64,000 nt of DNA from Pinus tabuliformis (GCA_031772625.1 CM062814.1:363045750-363109749); one strand, 5' to 3'. Counted from the stretch's first letter, positions 47,313 through 59,260 are shown. Notes: generated from the sequence alone by a model not told the origin. Numbers and translations: made by a program.

Positions 47313-47949
47313 AATTGTGCTTTCTAGAAATTTTGGTGAGCTGAGATTCTGAGAAGGTGTTGAGTATTTCAATGGCAGCCCCTCTGTAAGCCCTTAACCT
47401 AAGATCATTTGTAACAAAGTTTCCCTTCATCTGTTGTATAATCAAATCTGAATCCCCTAGAATTGAAAACTTGGTTGCCCCTAGACCTTTGATCAGTTTG
47501 AGTCCTAACAACAGGGCTTCATACTCGGCCATATTGTTTGTGCATCTGAAATTTAACCTATATGCATGACCTTCAGCATGGTCATTTTGTATGTTGTGTA
47601 TCCAAACCCCTACCCCTGCTCCTAATTTGTTCATAGAGCCATCAAACTCTAAGTACCATAAGGTCTCTTGGTTATGATTAGCCTTAAGAGTTTTGGAAGC
47701 TTGTTTAATGGGCAGTTTTGGCTCTTGTAACTCATATGGTATGTCATTCTCCTTTGTTACATCGATTATATCAATAATTTTGTGATCTTGGGCACTAGAT
47801 AGTTCCTCTATGCTTTGTGTTTGTGCTCCTTCTAGGATTTTGACGTCAGTTTTGAGACACATCTCAGCATTATATGAAATGAATGAATCCATATCGGAAT
47901 GCATTGCATAGATGGGGACGTTTTGGGGTTTTTCTTGACTGCTAACCAC
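47313..47949 (-). pseudogene. Element B archaeal-type RNase H, main part
   Basis: A linker (MVSSQEKPQNVPIY onwards) leads to RNase H motifs: LWYLEFDGSMNKLGAGVGVW (first Asp), RCTNNMAEYEALLLGLKLI (Glu), ILGDSDLIIQQMKGNF (Asp) and LTKISRKHN, where element A interrupts it. The C-terminal end is at 23907. It shares the gag-protease frame, separated by one TAG at 47986-47988. Three catalytic acids are visible, so this is the better-preserved RNase H of element B. Its place between protease and RT, upstream of the gypsy-type RNase H, is unusual compared with element A. Confidence 0.88.
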
Positions 47950-47985
47950 GAATTTCTTTAGTGTTTCTTGGTATAATCGCTTTGG

Positions 47986-50226
47986 CTATCCAAAGACTGA
48001 AATAGTGGCATAGGACATATCTAGTTGCAAAGATCCTTGGAGTTTTTCACCCCATGATCTGGATAAAAGCATTCCATACTTAGGTGGAATATCAGCTACC
48101 ACCACATCCATCAAGATTGTCTTAGCTAGATATTGGAATAAAAATACACAAAGGTATTTAATTAGGCCTAGACACCTGACCTGGATGGAATCGAATGAGA
48201 ACAAATATTTGTATGACCTTGTGATGTCTAGGTCCAGTCTTTCCATCACAGATTTAGGCACTAGGTTATGGGAAGCTCCTGAGTCAAACATTGCATTATG
48301 CAGCACTTTGTCATGAATGTTTAAGCTCACATAAAATGGAGGAACTCCTCCATCTACCGTTTTACCATTGACTTCAGGACCAAAAATCAGTTCCGGTTGG
48401 TCATCTAGAACATTAACTGCATCCTTATTCTCTGGTATTTGTAGTGACCTATTGATTTGTTGTCTGTAATTTTCTTGTTTGGCCAATTCAGAGACGGGAA
48501 TAGTTATTTTCAGCTTACCTATTTCTATTTCTAAGTTAAAAGGTTTCTTTATCTGAATCTTTGTATTATGGACATTAGACTTTTCCTTTTTAGCTGAATT
48601 TTCAGTGATTCTATCTTGATTAGGAGGGTTGTTTTGAGGTACATCTGATTTGAAATTGCTTTCAGGAGGGTAGTTTAGATTTTCTTTAGAAGAATGGGAT
48701 GTGTATGGCTGATTTTTTGAGGGTTGTAAGTCTGATATATCTTCCACAGTGACTTCCTTTGGGTCTAGGTCCGTTTTAGTGGAGGGTTCTGTCAGCATAG
48801 CTTTATCTTTTGTTTTCTTCGGCTGCTTGGTATCCTTCAGCTTGGTAGGTTTAGGGACATCTATGGTTCTGCTTCTCAATTTGTACTGTTTATGAACCTC
48901 ATAGACTGCTGCATCATAGCCTTCCCTAAAATCAAATGACTCTCCGGATTTGGTTTGAAATTGATTGATTTTGTGGGCTTCTTGGTCATCTTGTGTTAGG
49001 AAAATTTGTTGCTTACTGTTCAATCCCATTAGGTTGATTTGGGTGTCCTCTGTTGGTTCACTAGATTTTGAGGCCTTAGCATAGCTCTCTTGAAATGGAG
49101 GTCTGATGTTCTGGTCAGGGCCAGCCCTTTCAACATTTGGATTTTGATTTTTTCTAAATTTTGGGTTTCTTGCATTGTTACTTGGTTGACCTTCCCATGA
49201 TGATTTTATTTCTATGGTTTCCACCCTATCTCCAAGTCTGTCCATAGCTTTGATGATTGCATCAAGTTTTTGATCAAATGCTGAAGGTTCCTCGATGAAA
49301 GTTGTTCTTCTTTCAGCTCTTGCCCGATTTCGTTTAGCAATTAGATTTGCCTCCACACTAACAGTTATATTTTGCATGTCTGCTAAGCTTGGAGGGGCTC
49401 TTTCCCTTAGTTGGTATGCCATGTCAGAATCAAATCCATCAGGGAATTTGATCAAAGCTAAATCAGGTGGAGGTCTAAGGTTTTGAGGAATAGCATTATA
49501 AACATTGTTGAACCTAGCACAATAGTCTTGGACAGTTTCTTGTGGGCCTCTTTTCAAATTATCATATTCTGTCAGGATGTGTAAAGGGTCTTTCTTCTTT
49601 TCCCATCTGTTTAAGAAGGATTGATAAAGAGCTTCTGAATCAGCTATAGAATTTGCAGCAAGTGCTCTAAACCAAATCCTTACATCACCAGTTAGACTTT
49701 GGACAAAAATCTTCATTCTCACATCATCATCATCTATTTCATAATTCTCAAAATAATCTTGCATTTTCTTAGTGTGTTGTTGGGCTATATAAGAGCCAGT
49801 ACCATAAAAATATGTGATTTTTCTCTGATAATCCTGAGGCATAGCCCCTGGATTTCCAGGAAACTGAAGAGGAGCATAACGGTTTTCCATATTTACAAGG
49901 ATAAATGGGGCAACAGGAAGAAATGGGACAACTGAAACAGCAGGGACTGGAGTTAAAATATGTGCAATGGATGGAGGTGTGGAGAAGGTGCTTTGGGAGG
50001 TGGATGAAGAACTAGGACAGGCAGCAGTACTGTGAGGACGGACTGAGGCTTTAGCAGGAGTTGGGATATAACTCTGCTGAACTGTTTCAAGGTTTAAACC
50101 AGTAGAATTTTCTTGAGCTTCTTGTTTCCTAAGGGTCTTAGAAATTAAATTGGGATTTTCAAAAATAGCTGGAGGATCTGGGTCAGGGTTTGACCTGGTG
50201 TACCGGGTTTTCTTCTTTGGAGCCAG
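47986..50226 (-). pseudogene. Element B gag and aspartic protease
   Basis: Open from 50226 to 47986. The probable original start, before APKKKTRYTRSNPDPDPPA, is now CTG (50224-50226); the next ATG is 49890 (MENRYAPLQF). The capsid-like region has IFVQSLTGDVRIWFRALA, ETVQDYCARFNNVY and PPDLALIKFPDGF. A long charged region follows; I find no CCHC zinc knuckle. The protease centre is HNAMFDSGASHNLVPKSV (about 48290), with the later strand PPKYGMLLSRSW. A TAG at 47986-47988 ends it in frame with the RNase H. Gag is open for 634 codons from 49890, so decay is mild. Confidence 0.92.
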
Positions 50227-50533
50227 CTTCTAAACTTGTTTTTGGTATTTTCTAGGAATGTTTTAAGATCACAGTTTTTCACAATATTCTACAAGAATTT
50301 CTTTGAAATATAGGAGGCTTTGGGCTTTCCTTTGAATATGTTGAAAATAGGGAAACTGATCAAATATTTGGAACAACTGTTTATAGCCTAAAACTATACT
50401 GGAGATTGACTGAAGCAGCTTTTATTTACTCCTGTAAATGCAGAGCAAAGACAGTTTCAAAGGCTACCTGGCTAACTTCAGGCTCCATCTGTAGCTTTAG
50501 AAAATAGACAGCAATTACAAATAGCCATTCAAA
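50227..50533 (-). other. Element B leader
   Basis: Short 5' UTR between PBS and gag. It contains GATGGAGCCTGAAGTTAGCC (50467-50486 on the element strand), shared with the left element at about 6129. Confidence 0.6.
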
Positions 50534-50551
50534 TCCCCAGTCGAGTCGCCA
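50534..50551 (-). other. Primer-binding site of element B (tRNA-Arg)
   Basis: On the element strand TGGCGACTCGACTGGGGA, two bases from the tRNA-Arg(ACG)-complementary sequence, four bases inside the LTR end. Confidence 0.8.
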
Positions 50552-51799
50552 ATGATGTTATCACTCAGGTTGTTCCCTGCCTCCTGAAGGGAATACGACC
50601 GAGGTAACCACTAACCAATCTTTTAGCTACAGGTCCTAGCCTACCTGCAACCAGAGAGGGCTCTCTCTTTGTAATTTAGCTTTGTTTTTGGAGTATTTTA
50701 GGCTAGTTATGATGTATAGGTTTTTGTTTTACGTTTGTTGGATGGTGATTTCAGGCAGAGCTGGGATGCAAATTTAAAACAGTCTGTTCCATTGGGCAGA
50801 TGGAGTCAATGATGATGTACTACTGAAATTGTTTCTTGGGGAATGGTAATACTACCGAGCAAGATAGGCAGTTATGGAACAATTTTCAAATCTGAAATTT
50901 GATGGAATGAAATCAGGGAATGAAAGGCAATCAAGAATCTTTCATTATGCTGGCAAAGGGAAAGTGTATGAATATTATTCAGGAGCAATTAAGAATTCCT
51001 AAATAGTATTCAAAATGAAGGAATTAGTGCAAACATGAGAATTGAAGAATTCATATTTATGACTAATTATGAAGAAAACATAGTTAATCACAGAGATTGA
51101 ACACTGGGTGCATCTAAACAAATCTTGGTCTATTCTTTCTTCTCTGTTACCAAGATTATGGAACATATTTGAAATTTGCAAACACAGAAAACATAAAACA
51201 CAGTTTAGAATAAATTATTGTTCCACTGAATGACAGAGGAATTCTGTAGCAGGTCCCAAAACATCATTTACACTTTCAGACGGTGCAAAAACCATGAAAT
51301 TCAACAACCATTTGTATTAGAACGTCTCAAAAATTACAGCGCAATCTAGAAAGAAAATCACCAACCCCAAATACATTCTATGGGGAGGTATTTATAGAAA
51401 AATGAGATACAAAATATCTTGCAGATAAGTCTTCATGCAATAACTTTCTTTACTAACTCTTCAAAGAACTAAATGAAAGAAATAAATGCTGTAGTAATTT
51501 TTAGTGTGCTAGTTGTCCACTTTGTCAGAGATATTTAACTTTTTGGACTAACTGAGTCGGCTGAAGCTGCGTCTTTAATCTGTGGTTCCTCTGTTTGATG
51601 TCCCAGTGCTTTGCTGCGTCACTGCTTGGTCTTTTATTAATGAGCTGCAGTCATAATTCGACCCTTTCTTTCTGCTATTTTTACTCTTTAACAAGTGGCC
51701 CGTGTATCCAAATTTTCTGACCTGTAGATGGTTAAAAATCTGAAGCTGATCAAAAAGGGAACAGAAATCAAATTACCTAGGTAGAATTTCCAGCATTGC

Positions 51800-54700
51800 C
51801 TACCACCAATCCTCTGTAGGTAGCTGATGTCTTTGTATCTTTATGAGTGTTTCATCAGCTTCAGTGTATCTGTAAAAGTTGGGCTGAACCTCAAACAGGT
51901 GATTTATCTCATGTTCAATATAGAACAAATTTTCTAGCTTGTCATAAAGAGTCTGTCCAGAGGGAGGCCATGTTTCTTCTGAGGTACTTGAGGATGATGT
52001 AATATGATTTGAAACATAATTATTCATCCTGGTAGTATACTGTTAACGGGTCAGCAGTCTTCCAGCGCTGGTTAATAGGTTGGGCAATCCTCTACTCTGC
52101 AACGCTGTAAGCTTTAGCTTGGAATCATCTATTTCTGCCCGCATTTCCTGGCACTTTATTTCTAGAGTTTGCACAAAATTTCTTAGGGTCAGCACCTTTT
52201 TTGCTGTCAGAATAGTATCTGTCCTGCTACTGATGTCTAATGCTGCCAACTCTTCTTTGGTATGAGTGTTCAGGAAGTGAATCATTTTATTGGCCTGCTC
52301 AGGCATATTTCCCAATGCTACTCTAGGCCTTTAAGCCTCAAACTGAGCTAGGCCTATCAATTCTATCTATTCATGTATGGCCTGAATCGATCGCCATTGG
52401 TCAGTGATTGACTGGCCAATTTTGGCCCACAAAATCTTCTTGATTTCAGCTAGAGTTTTGTCTAAAGTAAGCTCCTTCTCTAAGGCTTTTATTTTTTTGT
52501 CCAAGGCTTTTATTTCTCTTTGTTTCTCAGCCACTATCATCTTGGAATTGTCATAGCTTGCCTCCAGCTTGGCCAACTTTTCTTTGGCCTCTTTCACCTC
52601 TGTCACCTAAACTTCTAGCTCTTTGACTGCTTTCATCATTTCTTCCATGCTCATGCTAGATTCTGGTGCTGTTGTTGTTGCTGCTGTAGCATCTGTAGTT
52701 GATGTAGTTGTGGTGGATGCTGGGATAACAGGAGGGATTGATGCTACTTGTGTGGGAGGAATAGTGGCAACAGTTGGAGCTGTTTGAGGTGGCTAGGAGG
52801 TCAACTCTCCCTGCTTGCCTTGCAATGCCCTCTCCAATTCTTCTTGAATTATTCTTTGGTTCATCTTCATTTGCAGATCCATGGTATCTTCTCCTTCCTT
52901 TTCTTGTACAAGTTCTGCAGTTTGAGGGTGCATAGTTGCGGGCAGCCTCAATTGCTTTCTCAGTGCAGCAATATCTTCCTCTTTTTTCTTTATGAGGGCC
53001 TGGATGGCTTTAGCATCCTTCTTAGGATCATGTCCTAGTTCCACAATGATTTCCTCCAATGTCCTTATTCTATTATCTTTGGCAGAGGAAGACATTCTTT
53101 CCAAATCCAATTGAGTGTTTGTATTTTTCAATGATTCCTTCAATTGATGAGCCAACATGGCCTTGTCTGCTAGGGTGGCATAGACCATCTCACCTGTTTG
53201 CTTGTGTAACTCTATTTGGTCCATCGGGTGTATGTCCTTGGAGAGGACCTCTAAGCTTGTCTTTATAAAGTCTACAGCTATCTGGGGCTGTGGTATCTTA
53301 GGCTTCAACTGACTCAGAATCATCTTTTCCTCCTTAAAGTCATAGGCTGCCATTAATCTCTGTTGTTTGGAGGGTGTTGCCTTGAGGAATTGATCATATA
53401 GTTGTACTCTTAAAAATTCATTTTGAGCCTTGATTTCCATGAAAGTGCTTTGATGCCAGGCAGTTGCTTGCTTTGCTGCCTTGAGGAAGAGACCTCCATA
53501 CCATTTTTCCTCTCTTGCTCTTGCTGGAATGAGCTAGTAGGTGTTTGATAGCTAGTTTCTCTTCCACTCCTCGAGCTCTCTATGAATTCTTCAATAATTT
53601 CTTCCTCAACTTGAGGATCAACTCTCTGTCTTTTGGCTTCTGGTTGCTGGATTGACCCACTTGGAGGTGTGGTCTCTTCCCTATCCCACTTTTTACCTCT
53701 TTCCTCATTAAGAGGAGTCTGTAAAACTGGCACCTGTAGTGCTTCAGTTTGCTGTGGAGGGGCCTGCCCTTGACTCTGCTCCTTTGAGGTGGTAGGCTAT
53801 TCTATCACTGTTTCTTGCTCTGCATCCATCACCTCCTTGCCTTTTGTTGTACCTGTTGCTGGTGTAGATCTTTCTTGGGTAGCTTTTGAAGCTGCAGCAG
53901 TAGATGTGCCTTCTCCGACTTGTTCTGGTAGTTTCAATATTACCTGCTCAAAAGAATCCAAGTCAAGAGTTTTTTCCAAATCTTTGACATTTCACATCAT
54001 TATTTCTTCTTGAGTGAATTCTTCAACTAGTGTCCCTTGCACCCACTCATCTTGGTTGGACAATTGTTTAATTTGTGGGATTTTAAAATGCTCACAACCT
54101 GACAGCCTATATTTGATTTTTCTGGCATTAATGAGGCCATCTGGGTCATAAGGGACCCACCAAAAACTCCTCTTTAACTTGAGTTTCTCCCCCAATATTT
54201 GATCAACATCTTGCCAACCTTCTTTCTTGTTCATGACAAAGGGACCTAGTTGGTCTTTGAATTTCAGTCGAGCCTTTTTCTTGGCATTTTGAAAATGAGT
54301 TAAATCTGAATTGATGAGTTGCCTATAATAATCCAAGGCGAACAGTCTCATTGGCACATATCTTGGAAGCCTGTAGGGACAGAGCTCACAGCCATAGATC
54401 CTAATGACAGTGTGATTCTAGTAAAAGTGCCAGTCATCTATTTTGTTGTTCTTTGAAAGCTGCAATATTTTTTGCATGTCATAGGATAACCTAGCAGGAG
54501 GAGTTCTCTTCAGGAGACAAGAAACGTGATAGAAAAACAGGTCAATGAACTCACAATAAGAGTAGGGGGAATTGTGGACTTCATGAAAGACTGAGGTCCA
54601 GAAAACCACAGACCTTTTTTCTCCTTTAGAGTCCAATCTTTTGATGGGGTATTGGAAGCAGTCTGGCTGATAATACATGAACAAATGATAGATATAGGAT

Positions 54701-55410
54701 GAATATTTGAAGACCCCCTCACTATCCAGCTTCAATAGTTGGTTAGGTATCTTATTGGAGATGAATTTGGCATAATTGTACTTGACAGCAGGGGGTTGTC
54801 CTGGGCTAAATGCAGATAGCATGACTAGTATAGTTTCATCAATGTGCTCACTTTTTTTGAAACCTAGTACATAGGATATCATATCAACCAGCAACTTGCC
54901 CACTTCATGAAAGCACACATAAAGAAAAGGAGGTGGCCCTGTAGGCTGGAGGTCTTCTCTCATAAATACTTTGGCAATTCGAGCTATCTCAGAGCTGGAA
55001 AGTTTAAGGCCTTCATCAAGCAGGAATTTCATAGAGAGAAGGACCAGAAGCTGAGTTTGCTTGAAGTTTAGCATTTGGTTGATTGAATCAGGAGTTATTT
55101 GGAAGAGGGTGCTCCTAGATGGAGACTTGACTGCTCTTTGAGATGGGTCATAGTTTTCACAGCAGAGGCGAATAATTTCAGGGAAAGTATTGACAGATGG
55201 GAGGAAGTAGATGGGCAATTTTGATTCCCAAATGCCATAAATATCATTGTTGTTCAGGTAACTGTTTCTCAGCTGACAGAAGGTTTGCAAGTGGTTTCTG
55301 TCACCAACCAAATCTTGAATTAGGTGGTCCCTATCAGCTAAAAGTAATGCTTCAATTTCCTTATGAGGTGCATTGAGAGGAGTGATGTTCAAGGCTGCTG
55401 GAGTGGCCAT
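51800..55410 (-). pseudogene. LTR-encoded long ORF, 5' LTR copy
   Basis: Starts MATPAALNITPLNAPHKEIE at 55410. The first 330 codons are open to a TAG at 54418-54420 (Gln in the other LTR copy). It continues through LCPYRLPRYVPMRLFALDYY to 53992, the Glu/Gln/Thr-rich linker, a frame slip near 53445, coiled coil 53440-52793, hinge, second coiled coil 52660-52330, and a C-terminus ending LPTEDWW at 51800. Further stops lie near 53995, 53795, 52793, 52608, 52367, 52330 and 52045. The N-terminal domain looks like plant retroelement-associated proteins of unknown function. The ORF lies downstream of the LTR promoter and upstream of the LTR end, so it could be translated from a transcript starting in U3. 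Confidence 0.75.
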
Positions 55411-56154
55411 GTTGAATGCTCTGTGTCTGTAATCTGGAACTTGGATTGGTGTAACAACTAAACAGTAAAAATTGTCTCCGAAGCTTTGTTGAGGGAGCTA
55501 GCAGACTAGAATTTGATATAGATGTGGCCCCACTGTGTAAATTTTTATGGTAAAAGAGAAAATTCCGCAGAATTCGGACAGGCTTTTAAATGAATTCACT
55601 GGATTGATAGGCTCTATCGGTATACTGCAGAGGGAATGGGAATGTTTTTTAGCCAAATGAGTGAAATTCTGCGGAGGATTTTGACAAAGGGAGTGAATGC
55701 ATGGGCAGTTTGCAAACTCTGCCGGCAAAAACGACCTTAAAATGAGTTTTAATAGTGAATTTGCAGAGGAGGGAAAATTTGTCGGGTTGCTCTTGAACAG
55801 GGGGTCAACTAGTGAGTTTATAGGTGGAATTTCAGGTGCTGGAGTGCTTTTAGTTTGAACTCGAGCTCCTCAGTCAATTTTAATGGCGAAATTTCTAAAA
55901 ATAGGGTTTATGGGTCAATTGTGGGTAAATACCTATTTTTATGGCACAGAGGACAGCTAGCAGGGGTGCCTCGAGCTGTGTAGTTGAGCTACAGAGCCAG
56001 GATCGCAAGGTGATGGACTGTGCAGGTTGGTGGCCGATTTGAACGTAAAATCGCATGCAAGTTCTTCGCCAGCATAACAATAGAAAATAAGCTAAAATAG
56101 TCGTTTTCACGACTTTTTATTTAATTTTGGACATTTTAGCGCTTTTGGCGCTTT

Positions 56155-56560
56155 TCAAGGATGATGTCAGCATGACCTATTTTTGGCGCGTAGTGGGTAC
56201 GGAGAGTGACGTGGCATGTGACACGGTGGCGGGTGCTGATGTCAGCGGGTGATGTGGCAATGGTACAGAGCAGCGGCAAGCCGACGTGTACGCAACGTCA
56301 TATAGTGAAGGGGACCTGACGTCATCGAGCAGGTGGCGGGCGGTTTTCAGTTTTCCCTGCACCGATTTTGGCACGGGGTGGTATTGAGAGGGGGGCTCCG
56401 ATCACGGCGGGAGATTGACGTGTGGCGGGGGTACGGCAGCAATACCGCCCATCCCCCGGACGCTAATCTTTGGTAGATTGGGGCATGCAATATTGTCGCC
56501 CACCATTGGATGCTGGGTTCTGGATCAGATGGCAGTCGGGCGAGGATGGATGGTGAGCAG
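56155..56560. promoter_or_regulatory. GC-rich TGACG-bearing patch, 5' LTR of B
   Basis: Counterpart of 17400-17800. It has GATGATGTCAGCATGACC, GTGACGTGG and CTGACGTCATCG (56317-56328), the last preserving TGACGTCA. CpG to TpG/CpA changes relative to the other copy are common. Confidence 0.42.
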
Positions 56561-57911
56561 CTTTGGACACGGGACCCGCCTATTATTTAAATGTTTAACA
56601 ACGCGCCAGGGGGTAATAAAATTTGGGTTGTGGCATGTTATATGGTTTATACGGGGTAGACATGGTTATTAGTTTAACCAAATGTTAAACGAAACCCGTT
56701 ATATATATGCGCGCGGGGTTATAGTATGGTTTAGGAGGGGGGATTAACACGGTTATTTCTTTAACCTGGCGCTAAATAAACTCCGAAGGTTTATACGTGG
56801 AAGGGTTAATACCAAGGCCCCAAATGGACTTAGTATTCCCCTAACTTTGTATTGTATGGCTATAGTGCCAAGGGATGGGGATATTTACATTTTTTGGGTT
56901 TTTATATAGTTTTTTTGTAAAAATAGGGATGGGAAAATTATTTAAGGGAGCTAAATAATAAAATTAGATGTTAATATGACTTTGTGGGATGAAACTACAT
57001 GAGTGAGTCCTAAGCTTGTAGAGTAAAAACTTAGGCATAGGGAAATGAAAGGAATATGGAATGATGATTTTTACACAAGAAATGTGGCTTCTTTCCACTA
57101 AGTAAACCCAGAGTTCAACTTATCATTTCTCACAAAATGAAGTGAAACTGGACTATTGGGAAGATCCCAAGGTCCCTGAGGGGATGTTAGTAAAATATTT
57201 CTAGGGGAATGATGGGGAATTAGTCATGCTTCCATTGTTATGCAACCAAAAAACTGCCATGGTCATTGTGTCATTAATGAAATAAATCTTTCTTGATAAG
57301 ACAAAAAATGACCACAAACTTGCTTCTGCAACCTCAAACTACCTACCCAACCTAATACACCTAACATTTTTTCTTCCTTTGGGTTTGGTGCACTTGGACT
57401 AGAAACCATGATTGTTCTCTTTTCTTTTGACTGCCCTCCTATCTAACTCCACCCTTATCTCTTCCAAGGGCCTAGATTAAGGAGTTGGGCTCCTTAATTT
57501 CTCTACCTATCTACTCATGTGCCAAGCTTAAACTGTTTGGACAGATATTCATTCTCTATTCTACAACAGCAAATTTAAATATGGAGTGGTCCAGATTGAA
57601 CTGTTGGGCCATCCATCAAGTGTGATAAACAACAGTATTTTCACATTGTGAACTTGCAAATAAGATAGCAGTGGCATTTTGATTGGCCACTTTCCTGGTC
57701 TTCTGGTTTGGGGTTCATTTCTATTATTCTTTCTGACCAATTCATTTTCTTGCCCTTTGATTATTCTTTTGGGGCATACCCTCTTTTCATTTTTTAATTT
57801 TCTTCTTTTGTTTATAAAATATGGAACCATTGCAGCATGCAAGTATGAACATATTTGGCACTTCCATAGTCAATCATGAAAAAAGAAACCTATTGGTATA
57901 GGAACCTAACA

Positions 57912-57916
57912 AGTAC
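57912..57916. other. Target-site duplication of element B, right copy
   Basis: AGTAC after the LTR terminus, paired with GGTAC at 11802-11806. Confidence 0.65.
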
Positions 57917-58638
57917 TGAAGGGTAAAGCAGAGGGATAAGCAACTTGTGGCGAAGGCAGGTATAGTTGGAATAAACTGACATCATAACCATCTCAAGGGT
58001 GCGAAAACTTGGTTCCAGCATCCCCTCATACTGCTTCGAGTGAGACTTCAGCCCGCACTCCACTGGCTAATGCCGAAAGGGCTAGTAGTGTAGGGATTTG
58101 TTTGGCTAACTAACATTGAACCTGGGTCAGGCCCCCACAAGCCAACAAATAGTTCTGTTGCAAGGACAGAAATCTGCGTGAGAGATGTGTGATGTCGTAT
58201 CATTGGAATCCAACTAAGAAAGAAATCGAAGGCTGGTTGGACAAAAGGATTCAGAGTACGTGGTGCAAGAGAAGAGAAACTTGTGACTATCAAAAGAATA
58301 GTGGTTGGACCAATACCCGTATACAAAGATCCATGAAATCTTTTTCACCTCTTTCCCTACTGAGCTATATGAGTGGATCGCGAAGCTAGAAGATAGCCAA
58401 GGAAGGTGGAAACTTGACGGTCCTATTGTGTGGACCCAAAAATAGGGCAAAGGTTGGAAGCATTAGAGGATAAGGTCAGTCATACCATCAATCATTTGCT
58501 TAATCGCATCATAGAAGGATTTGTTACTGAGTTCATGGTCGACACCTCAGTTAGCTATAGCGAGGCAAAGTGATGCTTTTTCAAGGTACTATGAGGTAAG
58601 TACGTAAAATCTCTTAATACTTGGATGATCCATGTGGA
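57917..58638 (+). pseudogene. Flank with decayed ORF fragment
   Basis: A plus-strand reading holds YHWNPTKKEIEGWLDKRI (58199-58252). Later, after a frame change, ELYEWIAKLEDSQGRWKLDG (58362-58421) and, shifted once more, GQRLEALEDKVSHTINHLLN (58444-58503) end at a stop near 58574. Charged and helical, resembling the C-terminal parts of other retroelement accessory ORFs here, but unidentified. The first 250 bases show nothing recognisable. It should be continuous with 11127-11806 if element B is removed. Confidence 0.35.
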
Positions 58639-59247
58639 TGTTGGTGGCCACCCACCTATCCCACTTGGACCCCCACAACTATCTCTTTTAGTTTTTCAGT
58701 TTCCTTATTTGTAGCACAATTTACTATTTTTAGTAGTTTTTCAGGTTCTAAACTTCCGGAGCTATTTTGAGGCCCTAAACGACCTCTTTTGGGAAATATG
58801 GGAGCAACATGGGGCTGTGGACTAATGTTTCTCTTCCAAAAGTTTTAGTCCTTTGATGGATATTTCTAACGAGCTATTGTGCATGTCAAACAAAGATCGT
58901 ATGCCAAAGTTACGACCCCAGGAAGTTGACGTACCAATTTACCCAAAACGGGGCCCACAGTTTGGTGTTTCATCTCCTAGGGTTAGGTTTTTGGATGTTT
59001 AAGGGTTTCCATTGTTTCTAAAAAATAAATAGGCCTTCGAGCCTCATTTTACCACAGTTCAAAAGCATGTAGCCACCACATCTCTTCTCAGAGATAAGCT
59101 ACCATCGCCCTAGCTAGTTTATTTCCATTTCTGTTTGTAAGCATATTTTAGCATTTGAAATTAATGAAATGAAGTATTTTTTCCACTACTTCTTTGTATT
59201 TATGGTTATCTCTATAATTTGATGTGTTCTTGTTTAAACCTAGATCA
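58639..59247 (+). repeat. Element C LTR, copy 1 (609 bp)
   Basis: TGTTGGTGGCCACC to CTAGATCA. It matches 61375-61984. An AATAAATAGG run near 59020 is TATA-like. A PBS follows. Confidence 0.82.
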
Positions 59248-59248
59248 G

Positions 59249-59260
59249 TGGTATCAAAGC
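59249..59260 (+). other. Primer-binding site of element C (initiator tRNA-Met)
   Basis: TGGTATCAAAGC, one base from the standard TGGTATCAGAGC. Confidence 0.75.

Larger units (their letters stand above)
34980..47599. repeat. Tandem triplication, unit about 4,206 bp, spanning the right edge of element A
   Basis: Units 34980-39187, 39188-43393 and 43394-47599 are nearly identical. Each holds part of antisense exon 1, the 3' UTR, the hairpin array, the 3' LTR, AATTG and 287 bp of element B RNase H. At both internal junctions B sequence (ATGTTGTGT or ATGTTATGT) passes directly into A sequence (GAGTCACTCC) with little or no shared homology. The outer ends are continuous with intact A (left) and B (right). 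Units 2 and 3 share changes absent from unit 1 (for example TGTTGTAGAC at the LTR start). A real segmental duplication and an assembly fault are both possible. Confidence 0.9.
11807..57911 (-). mobile_element. Element B: giant Tat/Ogre-like Ty3 retrotransposon, interrupted by element A and a 5S array
   Basis: It has two co-linear LTRs of about 7.35 kb, PBS, gag, protease, archaeal-type RNase H, RT, RNase H, integrase and a purine-tract region, all on the minus strand, plus a near-perfect 5 bp target duplication. Without the insertions it would be about 21-22 kb. Element A and its tandem duplications occupy 23908-47312; the 5S array occupies about 19649-20738. Coding regions are broken by a few stops, so this copy is no longer autonomous. 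LTR copies differ at about nine of the first 190 aligned bases. Confidence 0.9.
50556..57911 (-). repeat. 5' LTR of element B (7.36 kb)
   Basis: TGTTAGGTTCC (57911 downward) to GTGATAACA (50556). Contents mirror the 3' LTR: U3 57911-56750, TATA-like run 56700-56708, GC-rich patch 56155-56560, ORF 55410-51800, R/U5 to 50556. PBS and gag follow, so this is the promoter copy. Confidence 0.92.

Noticed and set aside
57679-57879. Small conserved ORF also seen at 18923-19129
   Set aside because: Conserved only because both lie in the two LTRs of element B; opposite to element sense and without a domain.
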